DNA from: Asterias rubens
Taxonomy: Eukaryota > Echinodermata > Asteroidea > Forcipulatida > Asteriidae
Assembly: GCF_902459465.1 (NCBI RefSeq)
Contig: NC_047062.1
Coordinates: 30,064,673-30,128,672, forward strand
Direction: 5' to 3'
Length of the DNA stretch: 64,000 nucleotides
Shown: positions 43,284 through 55,651 of the stretch, one piece after another
Layout of the letters: the number at the start of each line of letters is the position of its first letter
Position numbering within the stretch: the first letter of the stretch is position 1
Made by a program: the position numbers and the translations under genes
The notes under the pieces: model-generated
What the model was told of the DNA's origin: nothing
Database searches by the model: none
The model's input: only the letters and a program-made list of their open reading frames with translations

Positions 43284-46200
43284 GATGACCACAATCATTA
43301 AAGTTATTAACGGGAGATGGCTCCGAATAAAGACCGAAAAAGGGTTAGTTGCAAACTTGCAACTGATTAGGAAGATCTTGGCCCATCTCCATACTACTCA
43401 ATTAGGCTCTATTAGCGAACCGATTTAGCGTCCTCCAATTAGGTGTGCCCATGCTTCCTTGTGGATTATGGAATAAAATCCACTTTTTTGAAACATGAAG
43501 GGTACATTTTACCTTAGCCTTTGGCGAGTGCAGTCTTTACACCTTGACTCATACTGATTCTTTTAGAGAATCACTCGAAGATTCAACTGCCAAGAAGGCA
43601 TAACAATAATATACGTATTGTTGCAAAGAGAGAAAAGATCTGAAAACTGAACAAAAAAAACATCCTAATTGTGGTCACCCCTTACAAATCCATTATTGAC
43701 ACATTAATTTGTCAACACCTTCAAAATAACAAGACGTCACCCCAACCCATAACAAATAATTGTAAACAAATTAATCCCAGTTTTAAATTAATTACATAAT
43801 TTGGAATGAAGCTTATCACAGATCCACCACGGCCCCATACACTGTGCACAAGCTATGGGTACAGGAATATAGCCATTTTCGTGGGTCCAACGGACCGAAA
43901 CACTACGGTGGGTTGCCCCGTTGGCTGTGCACAAACGATGGGTACAGGAATATAGCCAGATCACGGGTTCAGTGCGGCCCATACACTGTGCACAAACGAT
44001 GGGTACAGGAATATCTCCATATCACGGGTTCAGTGCGGCCCATACACTGTGCACAAACGATGGGTACATGAATATAGCTATATTCGGGGGTCCAACGACC
44101 GAAACTTAACGGTGGGTTGCCCCGTTGGCTGTGCACAAACGATGGGTACAGGAATATAGCCATATCCCGGGTTCAGGGCGGCCCTATACACTGTGCACAA
44201 AATAATCGGGGGTCCAACGGCGTGCAATGTATGGGGCCGTACTGAACCCGGGACATGGTTATACATATTTTAATTCCTGTACCCATCGTTATTTCCCAAA
44301 AATGTATTATAACAATGGAGTGTTTGAAGAATTATAAAGCAAACTATACAGCTAAAAATCCTGCAATTTTCTACCCAGAAATAATTAGTCAGTCATGACT
44401 AGAGTTGGGGAAATTCATTTGGACTGTATTTCAGATTACTACCTTGTATATAATACAACAGTTGGGTATTAAAGTCACCTGAAAGTGATATTTTGTCAAA
44501 ATAAAGCTTTTGTCACTAAAATATGTGTTTTGATGAGTGGAATATGAATAAACAATTAACTAAGGTTTAAAGCAATTATTTTCCATGTTAGTTACAAATT
44601 TGAAAATAAGCCCGACCCGAGAGGGCGCTGTTCGTGACGTCAATCGAAGTGCGATGAATCGCATGCAGTGCCAACACAAGATAGTGACGCTTGGCGCAAG
44701 CTAAAAACCTGCCCTCAAAGTTGATACAATACCTGATTTTTTTACGTTAGGCAAGGCTTCGACTTCTCTACCAGCTGGAAAACTTGTTGGGATGGCGTCA
44801 TGTTTTAGAAAAGAACTTTTCTCTTCATGTCAAAAAGTGTAGTGTATTCCGGATTTTCGTAGCATCGTTAAAAACAATTACTCAACAAATTATTTTACTG
44901 TTCAGAAACATATACTCTACTGTTGAAAAAAAAAAATCTATTTCCAGGTGACTTTTAACCATTTTTTTCTATAATTCGTTTCTTTTTGTGAGTTTTCTTC
45001 TTTGTTTTGAGAAAACAAAATTCTTGTCGGATGTTTTGCTGCTATATTTCCAAAATCCAAAATCTGAACTGATTAGGAAGACCTTGGCCACTCTCCATAC
45101 TACTCATCTTTGTCAACCGATTTAGCTCCATTAGGTGTGCAAAAATACTTTCTTTTTTTTAACATGAAGGGCCTTTGGCGAGTGAACTGCCAAGTAGGCA
45201 TAAAAATATGCTTATTGTTGCAAAAAGAGAAAAGATCTCAAAATAACAAACAAGACCTCAAAATAACAAGACATAAAACTTGTAACCATCATCATTTGTG
45301 CACAGTGTATGGGCCGCACTGAACCCGGGATATGGCTATATTCCTGTACCCATCGTTTGTGCACAGCCAACGGAGCAACCCACCGTTAAGTTTCGGTCCG
45401 TTGGACCCCCGAATATGGCTATATTCCTGTACCCATCGTTTGTGCACAGTGTATGGGGCCGCACTGAACCCGGGATATGGGGATATTCCTGTACCCATCG
45501 TTTGTGCACAGCCAACGAGGCAACCCACCGTTAAGTTTCGGTCCGTTGGACCCTCGAATATGGCTATATTCCTGTACCCATCGTTTGTGCACAGTGTATG
45601 GGCCGCACTGAACCCGTGATATGGGGATATTCCTGTACCCATCGTTTGTGCACAGTGTATGGGCCGTGGTGTGGATCTGTGATACGGCAATATTCATGTT
45701 CCCATCGTTTGTGCACAAATAATTAAGCCTGGATATTTTCATTCCTAGGACTTGTCGTAACTCTTTGTGAAATCGACCCCAGGGTATTCCAGAAGAGCAC
45801 TCATCTCCTTCAAATGAATTAGATTCCTTCTGTAAACACCTTTTAATTTTATGTCGTCAAAAAAAAGGGGTGGGGGGGGGGGGGCTCCAAGGACAAATTC
45901 AGTTTTCTGATGCATTATTTCCTGAGATATAGAGTCCCTAATGAAATTGGGATCAGATACAAGACTCTTCCCTCACGTTAAAGCGAAATTTGAAACATTA
46001 CGTAATCGGACTGCAAAAACGAATGGGTCTGTAATTTCCTGAGATAAACTTTCAGTTATAATTATTATGATTATTTCAAAATGGGAACACTAATTATTTT
46101 AATAGAATTCCCTCAAATTAGTTGACTATTGAGTCCAACACACATCTAAACACAGCTAGTGTCCATGTTGTCATATAGTGTAAATTCCCATTAATTCAGC

Positions 46201-47385
46201 AAACACAGACACTCTCAGTGTAATTCCAATGTAGCTTTACTCATTTTTATTGTCAACAAATCCAAATTCAAACTTTTACAGATTACAAAATAGTCGAAAT
46301 TAGATTCAGTTTCTTTTAATAAGTTAAAGATGCTATGTCAGATTTTTGACATTAAAAAATATATAAAAAATATATTATTTTGTTTGAGTGAATGGTATTT
46401 TTCAAAGAGTATCACCCGCTCTAACGAAAAAATGTTTAACTTTTACTTTTAATGGTCAGGAACCATGACACAAATTTAAAACGTTTCTTATAAAACACAT
46501 AAGAATTTGTCACGTGATATATTGTCGGGATCCCGACAAAAATTAATTTTGAGCACTTTATTTCACTGCTACTAATAATTGGCGGACTTTGTCGAGCAAT
46601 GGCTCAAATGAAAGCTTAAAACTTTCTCGACCCCCATCAAAATACCTATTGAATTTTAAATCAAAATTTTTGGGTCAAATCGGCAAAGAATCTGACATAG
46701 CATCTTTAAATGTTTATAATCATTAAAATTTACATTAATTTCATTATTTGAAAGTGTTACCTTTAGCACTGAAAAGGGATGGATACCGTCCACGTTAACA
46801 CAATAGTTTATAGAGCTGCTTTAAAGGCAGACAATGCTGCTTAACACAGTCAGGTAAGCACAAATTTAGCATGACACCACCAATCAGAAATGATGTGTAT
46901 GCAACAGTATTTTGTCTTGTAACCTTTTATTGGTAAGCCAAAAAGGTGCTATGATTAGCTTGATGATGGGTTAATAGAAACCTCTATGAAATTGGGCCTT
47001 GCTCTTTTCAACTCCAAATTCCAAGGTTGTCCCAACTATATGTTGAGCCCAAACTTTAGTAAAATTCACTATACCAGCGGCGGATGAAAACACTCAAAAG
47101 ATGAAGTAAACGATATGCAACCTTTTACAAACCATTCAGTAAATATTCAAAGTTTTGAAGAATTTATACATTACAATAAATTGATAAAAGAAATTCCCGA
47201 ATTTCACATCACAAGAAGTTGATATAATAGTTTGTATAGTAACTGTACATAATATAAAGCGTCACCGTAATCACTTTGAGTAACCCAGCATCATACATAA
47301 AGAATAGCTTTAGTTTTTATCTTAAACTGTACAATATAATAATACAAGAGTTTCAAAATAATAATAATTTAAAGTTTAATAAAAG
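43284..47385. repeat. Array monomer 1
   Basis: Forward block 43829-44290, reverse block 45293-45719. A deletion near 44755 removes the 'tgctcctttaggttcgttg' stretch found in other monomers. The reverse block reads 'caacggagcaaccc' and the MITE end reads 'ttccagaagagc', variants shared with monomer 3. Confidence 0.85.
46324..46709. mobile_element. TTAA-flanked MITE inside array monomer 1
   Basis: 386 bp, about 30 bp longer than in monomer 0 because of an AT-rich insert 'aaaaaatatataaaaaat' near the left end. Confidence 0.7.
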
Positions 47386-50300
47386 ATGACCACAATCATT
47401 AAAGTTATTAACGGGAGATGGCTCCGAATAAAGACCGAAAAAGGGTTAGTTGCAAACTTGCAACTGATTAGGAAGATCTTGGCCCATCTCCATACTACTC
47501 AATTAGGCTCTATTAGAGAACCGATTTCGCATCCTCCAATTAGGTGTGCCCATGCTTCCTTGTGGATTATGGAATAAAATCCACTTTTTTGAAACATGAA
47601 GGGTACATTTTACCTTAGCCTTTGGCGAGTGCAGTCTTTACACCTTGACTCATACTGATTCTTTTAGAGAATCACTCGAAGATTCAACTGCCAAGAAGGC
47701 ATAAAAATAATATACGTATTGTTGCAAAGAGAGAAAAGATCTGAAAACTGAAGAAAAAAACATCCTAATTGTGGTCACCCCTTACAAATCCATTATTGAC
47801 ACATTAATTTGTCAACACCTTCAAAAAAATAACAAGACGTCACCCCAACCCATAACAAATAATTGTAAACAAATTAATCCCAGTTTTAAATTAATTACAT
47901 AATTTGGAATGAAGCTTATCACAGATCCACCACGGCCCCATACACTTGTGCACAAGCGATGGGTACAGGAATATAGCCATTTTCGTGGGTCCAACGGACC
48001 GAAACACTACGGTGGGTTGCCCCGTTGGCTGTGCACAAACGATGGGTACAGGAATATCCCCATATCACGGGTTCAGTGCGGCCCATACACTGTGCACAAA
48101 CGATGGGTACAGGAATATCTCCATATCACGGGTTCAGTGCGGCCCATACACTGTGCACAAACGATGGGTATAGGAATATAGCTATATTCGGGGGTCCAAC
48201 GACCGAAACTTAACGGTGGGTTGCCCCGTTGGCTGTGCACAAACGATGGGTACAGGAATATAGCCATATCCCGGATTCAGTGCGGCCCCATACACTGTGC
48301 ACAAAATAATCGGGGGTCCAACGGCGTGCACTGTATGGGGCCGTACTGAACCCGGGACATGGTTATACATATTTTAATTCCTGTAACCATCGTTATTTCC
48401 CAAAAATGTATTATAACAATGGAGTGTTTGAAGAATTATAAAGCAAACTATACAGCTAAAAATCCTGCAATTTTCTACCCAGAAATAATTTAGTCAGTCA
48501 TGACTAGAGTTGGGGAAATTCATTTGGACTGTATTTTACTACCTTGTATATAATACAACAGTTGGGTATTAAAGTCACCTGAAAGTGATATTTTGTCAAA
48601 ATAAAGCTTTTGTCACTAAAATATGTGTTTTGATGAGTGGAATATGAATAAACAATTAACTAAGGTTTAAAGCAATTATTTTCCATGTTATTTACAAATT
48701 TGAAAATAAGCCCGACCCGAGAGGGCGCTGTTCGTGACGTCAATCGAAGTGCGATGAATCGCATGCAGTGCCAACACAAGATAGTGACGCTTGGCGCAAG
48801 CTAAAAACCTGCCCTCAAAGTTGATACAATACCTGATTTTTTTACGTTAGGCAAGTGCTCCTTTAGGTTCGTTGTGCTTTCAGGTACCTTCTTCGACTTC
48901 TCCACCAGCTGGAAAACTTGTTGGGATGGCGTCATGTTTTAGAAAAGAACTTTTCTCTTCATGTCAAAAAGTGTAGTGTATTCCGGATTTTCGTAGCATC
49001 GTTAAAAACAATTACTCAACAAATTATTTTACTGTTCAGAAACATATACTCTAATGTTTGAAAAAGAAAAATCTATTTCCAGGTGACTTTTAACCATTTT
49101 TTTCTATGATTCGTTTCTTTTTGTGAGTTTTCTTCTTTGTTTTGAGAAAACAAAATTCTTGTCGGATGTTTTGCTGCTATATTTCCCAAATCCAAAATCT
49201 GAACTGATTAGGAAGACCTTGGCCACTCTCCATACTACTCATCTTTGTGAACCGATTTAGCTTCATTAGGTGTGCAAAAATACTTTCTTTTTTTAACATG
49301 AAGGGCCTTTGGCGAGTGAACTGCCAAGTAGGCATAAAAATATGCTTATTGTTGCAAAAAGAGAAAAGATCTCAAAATAACAAACAAGACCTCAAAATAA
49401 CAAGACATAAAACTTGTAACCATCATTTGTGCACAGTGTATGGGCCGCACTGAACCCGGGATATGGCTATATTCCTGTACCCATCGTTTGTGCACAGCCA
49501 ACGGGGCAACCCACCGTAGTGTTTCGGTCCGTTGGACCCCCGAATATGGCTATATTCCTGTACCCATCGTTTGTGCACAGTGTATGGGGCCGCACTGAAC
49601 CCGGGATATGGGGATATTCCTGTACCCATCGTTTGTGCACAGCCAACGAGGCAACCCACCGTTAAGTTTCGGTCCGTTGGACCCTCGAATATGGCTATAT
49701 TCCTGTACCCATCGTTTGTGCACAGTGTATGGGCCGCACTGAACCCGTGATATGGGGATATTCCTGTACCCATCGTTTGTGCACAGTGTATGGGCCGTGG
49801 TGTGGATCTGTGATACGGCAATATTCATGTTCCCATCGTTTGTGCACAAATAATTAAGCCTGGATATTTTCATTCCTAGGACTTGTCGTAACTCTTTGTG
49901 AAATCGACCCCAGGGTATTCCGGAAGAGCACTCATCTCCTTCAAATGAATTAGATTCCTTCTGTAAACACCTTTTAATTTATGTCGTCAAAAAAAAGGGG
50001 TGGGGGGGGGGGGGGGCTCCAAGGACAAATTCAGTTTTCTGATGCATTATTTCCTGAGATATAGAGTCCCTAATGAAATTGGGATCAGATACAAGACTCT
50101 TCCCTCACGTTAAAGCGAAATTTGAAACATTACGTAATCGGACTGCAAAAACGAATGGGTCTGTAATTTCCTGAGATAAATTTTCAGTTATAATTATTAT
50201 GATTATTTCAAAATGGGAACACTAATTATTTTAATAGAATTCCCTCAAATTAGTTGACTATTGAGTCCAACACACATCTAAACACAGCTAGTGTCCATGT

Positions 50301-51517
50301 TGTCATATAGTGTAAATTCCCATTAATTCAGCAAACACAGACACTCTCAGTGTAATTCCAATGTAGCTTTACTCATTTTTATTGTCAACAAATCCAAATT
50401 CAAACTTTTACAGATTACAAAATAGTCGAAATTAGATTCAGTTTCTTTTAATAAGTTAAAGATGCTATGTCAGATTTTTGACATTAAAAAATATATAAAA
50501 AATATATTATTTTGTTTGAGTGAATGGTATTTTTCAAAGAGTATCACCCGCTCTAACGAAAAAATGTTTAACTTTTACTTTTAATGGTCAGGAACCATGA
50601 CACAAATTTAAAACGTTTCTTATAAAACACATAAGAATTTGTCACGTGATATATTGTCGGGATCCCGACAAAAATTAATTTTGAGCACTTTATTTCACTG
50701 CTACTAATAATTGGCGGACTTTGTCGAGCAATGGCTCAAATGAAAGCTTAAAACTTTCTCGACCCCCATCAAAATACCTATTGAATTTTAAATCAAAATT
50801 TTTGGGTCAAATCGGCAAAGAATCTGACATAGCATCTTTAAATGTTTATAATCATTAAAATTTACATTAATTTCATTATTTGAAAGTGTTACCTTTAGCA
50901 CTGAAAAGGGATGGATACCGTCCACGTTAACACAATAGTTTATAGAGCTGCTTTAAAGGCAGACAATGCTGCTTAACACAGTCAGGTAAGCACAAATTTA
51001 GCATGACACCACCAATCAGAAATGATGTGTATGCAACAGTATTTTGTCTTGTAACCTTTTATTGGTAAGCCAAAAAGGTGCTATGATTAGCTTGATGATG
51101 GGTTAATAGAAACCTCTATGAAATTGGGCCTTGCTCTTTTCAACTCCAAATTCCAAGGTTGTCCCAACTATATGTTGAGCCCAAACTTTAGTAAAATTCA
51201 CTATACCAGCGGCGGATGAAAACACTCAAAAGATGAAGTAAACGATATGCAACCTTTTACAAACCATTCAGTAAATATTCAAAGTTTTGAAGAATTTATA
51301 CATTACAATAAATTGATAAAAGAAATTCCCGAATTTCACATCACAAGAAGTTGATATAATAGTTTGTATAGTAACTGTACATAATATAAAGCGTCACCGT
51401 AATCACTTTGAGTAACCCAGCATCATACATAAAGAATAGCTTTAGTTTTTATCTTAAACTGTACAATATAATAATACAAGAGTTTCAAAATAATAATAAT
51501 TTAAAGTTTAATAAAAG
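47386..51517. repeat. Array monomer 2
   Basis: Forward block 47930-48393, reverse block 49425-49850. The reverse block has 'caacggggcaaccc' with 'ccgtagtgtttcgg', unlike monomers 1 and 3. Outside that block it is nearly identical to monomer 3. Confidence 0.88.
50456..50841. mobile_element. TTAA-flanked MITE inside array monomer 2
   Basis: 386 bp, the same length form as in monomer 1. Confidence 0.7.
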
Positions 51518-54500
51518 ATGACCACAATCATTAAAGTTATTAACGGGAGATGGCTCCGAATAAAGACCGAAAAAGGGTTAGTTGCAAACTTGCAACTGAT
51601 TAGGAAGATCTTGGCCCATCTCCATACTACTCAATTAGGCTCTATTAGAGAACCGATTTCGCATCCTCCAATTAGGTGTGCCCATGCTTCCTTGTGGATT
51701 ATGGAATAAAATCCACTTTTTTGAAACATGAAGGGTACATTTTACCTTAGCCTTTGGCGAGTGCAGTCTTTACACCTTGACTCATACTGATTCTTTTAGA
51801 GAATCACTCGAAGATTCAACTGCCAAGAAGGCATAAAAATAATATACGTATTGTTGCAAAGAGAGAAAAGATCTGAAAACTGAAGAAAAAAACATCCTAA
51901 TTGTGGTCACCCCTTACAAATCCATTATTGACACATTAATTTGTCAACACCTTCAAAAAAATAACAAGACGTCACCCCAACCCATAACAAATAATTGTAA
52001 ACAAATTAATCCCAGTTTTAAATTAATTACATAATTTGGAATGAAGCTTATCACAGATCCACCACGGCCCCCTACACTTGTGCACAAGCGATGGGTACAG
52101 GAATATAGCCATTTTCGTGGGTCCAACGGACCGAAACACTACGGTGGGTTGCCCCGTTGGCTGTGCACAAACGATGGGTACAGGAATATCCCCATATCAC
52201 GGGTTCAGTGCGGCCCATACACTGTGCACAAACGATGGGTACAGGAATATCTCCATATCACGGGTTCAGTGCGGCCCATACACTGTGCACAAACGATGGG
52301 TATAGGAATATAGCTATATTCGGGGGTCCAACGACCGAAACTTAACGGTGGGTTGCCCCGTTGGCTGTGCACAAACGATGGGTACAGGAATATAGCCATA
52401 TCCCGGATTCAGTGCGGCCCCATACACTGTGCACAAAATAATCGGGGGTCCAACGGCGTGCACTGTATGGGGCCGTACTGAACCCGGGACATGGTTATAC
52501 ATATTTTAATTCCTGTAACCATCGTTATTTCCCAAAAATGTATTATAACAATGGAGTGTTTGAAGAATTATAAAGCAAACTATACAGCTAAAAATCCTGC
52601 AATTTTCTACCCAGAAATAATTTAGTCAGTCATGACTAGAGTTGGGGAAATTCATTTGGACTGTATTTTACTACCTTGTATATAATACAACAGTTGGGTA
52701 TTAAAGTCACCTGAAAGTGATATTTTGTCAAAATAAAGCTTTTGTCACTAAAATATGTGTTTTGATGAGTGGAATATGAATAAACAATTAACTAAGGTTT
52801 AAAGCAATTATTTTCCATGTTATTTACAAATTTGAAAATAAGCCCGACCCGAGAGGGCGCTGTTCGTGACGTCAATCGAAGTGCGATGAATCGCATGCAG
52901 TGCCAACACAAGATAGTGACGCTTGGCGCAAGCTAAAAACCTGCCCTCAAAGTTGATACAATACCTGATTTTTTTACGTTAGGCAAGTGCTCCTTTAGGT
53001 TCGTTGTGCTTTCAGGTACCTTCTTCGACTTCTCCACCAGCTGGAAAACTTGTTGGGATGGCGTCATGTTTTAGAAAAGAACTTTTCTCTTCATGTCAAA
53101 AAGTGTAGTGTATTCCGGATTTTCGTAGCATCGTTAAAAACAATTACTCAACAAATTATTTTACTGTTCAGAAACATATACTCTAATGTTTGAAAAAAAA
53201 AAATCTATTTCCAGGTGACTTTTAACCATTGTTTTCAATAAATTCGTTTCTTTTTGTGAGTTTTCTTCTTTGTTTTGAGAAAACAAAATTCTTGTCGGAT
53301 GTTTTGCTGCTATATTTCCCAAATCCAAAATCTGAACTGATTAGGAAGACCTTGGCCACTCTCCATACTACTCATCTTTGTCAACCGATTTAGCTTCATT
53401 AGGTGTGCAAAAATACTTTCTTTTTTTTAACATGAAGGGCCTTTGGCGAGTGAACTGCCAAGTAGGCATAAAAATATGCTTATTTTTGCAAAAAGAGAAA
53501 AGATCTCAAAATAACAAACAAGACCTCAAAATAACAAGACATAAAACTTGTAACCATCATCATTTGTGCACAGTGTATGGGCCGCACTGAACCCGGGATA
53601 TGGCTATATTCCTGTACCCATCGTTTGTGCACAGCCAACGGAGCAACCCACCGTTAAGTTTCGGTCCGTTGGACCCCCGAATATGGCTATATTCCTGTAC
53701 CCATCGTTTGTGCACAGTGTATGGGGCCGCACTGAACCCGGGATATGGGGATATTCCTGTACCCATCGTTTGTGCACAGCCAACGAGGCAACCCACCGTT
53801 AAGTTTCGGTCCGTTGGACCCTCGAATATGGCTATATTCCTGTACCCATCGTTTGTGCACAGTGTATGGGCCGCACTGAACCCGTGATATGGGGATATTC
53901 CTGTACCCATCGTTTGTGCACAGTGTATGGGCCGTGGTGTGGATCTGTGATACGGCAATATTCATGTTCCCATCGTTTGTGCACAAATAATTAAGCCTGG
54001 ATATTTTCATTCCTAGGACTTGTCGTAACTCTTTGTGAAATCGACCCCAGGGTATTCCAGAAGAGCACTCATCTCCTTCAAATGAATTAGATTCCTTCTG
54101 TAAACACCTTTTAATTTTATGTCGTCAAAAAAAAGGGGTGGGGGGGGGGGGCTCCAAGGACAAATTCAGTTTTCTGATGCATTATTTCCTGAGATATAGA
54201 GTCCCTAATGAAATTGGGATCAGATACAAGACTCTTCCCTCACGTTAAAGCGAAATTTGAAACATTACGTAATCGGACTGCAAAAACGAATGGGTCTGTA
54301 ATTTCCTGAGATAAACTTTCAGTTATAATTATTATGATTATTTCAAAATGGGAACACTAATTATTTTAATAGAATTCCCTCAAATTAGTTGACTATTGAG
54401 TCCAACACACATCTAAACACAGCTAGTGTCCATGTTGTCATATAGTGTAAATTCCCATTAATTCAGCAAACACAGACACTCTCAGTGTAATTCCAATGTA

Positions 54501-55651
54501 GCTTTACTCATTTTTATTGTCAACAAATCCAAATTCAAACTTTTACAGATTACAAAATAGTCGAAATTAGATTCAGTTTCTTTTAATAAGTTAAAGATGC
54601 TATGTCAGATTTTTGACATTAAAAAATATATAAAAATATATTATTTTGTTTGAGTGAATGGTATTTTTCAAAGAGTATCACCCGCTCTAACGAAAAAATG
54701 TTTAACTTTTACTTTTAATGGTCAGGAACCATGACACAAATTTAAAACGTTTCTTATAAAACACATAAGAATTTGTCACGTGATATATTGTCGGGATCCC
54801 GACAAAAATTAATTTTGAGCACTTTATTTCACTGCTACTAATAATTGGCGGACTTTGTCGAGCAATGGCTCAAATGAAAGCTTAAAACTTTCTCGACCCC
54901 CATCAAAATACCTATTGAATTTTAAATCAAAATTTTTGGGTCAAATCGGCAAAGAATCTGACATAGCATCTTTAAATGTTTATAATCATTAAAATTTACA
55001 TTAATTTCATTATTTGAAAGTGTTACCTTTAGCACTGAAAAGGGATGGATACCGTCCACGTTAACACAATAGTTTATAGAGCTGCTTTAAAGGCAGACAA
55101 TGCTGCTTAACACAGTCAGGTAAGCACAAATTTAGCATGACACCACCAATCAGAAATGATGTGTATGCAACAGTATTTTGTCTTGTAACCTTTTATTGGT
55201 AAGCCAAAAAGGTGCTATGATTAGCTTGATGATGGGTTAATAGAAACCTCTATGAAATTGGGCCTTGCTCTTTTCAACTCCAAATTCCAAGGTTGTCCCA
55301 ACTATATGTTGAGCCCAAACTTTAGTAAAATTCACTATACCAGCGGCGGATGAAAACACTCAAAAGATGAAGTAAACGATATGCAACCTTTTACAAACCA
55401 TTCAGTAAATATTCAAAGTTTTGAAGAATTTATACATTACAATAAATTGATAAAAGAAATTCCCGAATTTCACATCACAAGAAGTTGATATAATAGTTTG
55501 TATAGTAACTGTACATAATATAAAGCGTCACCGTAATCACTTTGAGTAACCCAGCATCATACATAAAGAATAGCTTTAGTTTTTATCTTAAACTGTACAA
55601 TATAATAATACAAGAGTTTCAAAATAATAATAATTTAAAGTTTAATAAAAG
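51518..55651. repeat. Array monomer 3
   Basis: Forward block 52063-52525, with 'ccccctacacttgtgc' shared only with monomer 4. Reverse block 53559-53987, which carries the monomer 1 variants. So the two halves of this monomer have different nearest relatives. Confidence 0.88.
54591..54975. mobile_element. TTAA-flanked MITE inside array monomer 3
   Basis: 385 bp, one A shorter in the AT-rich insert. Confidence 0.7.

Noticed and set aside
47386-47577. 63-residue frame repeated identically in monomers 2, 3 and 4
   Set aside because: Its identity follows from monomer identity. In the first copy (43284) the same frame is cut short by a stop, and it has no domain.
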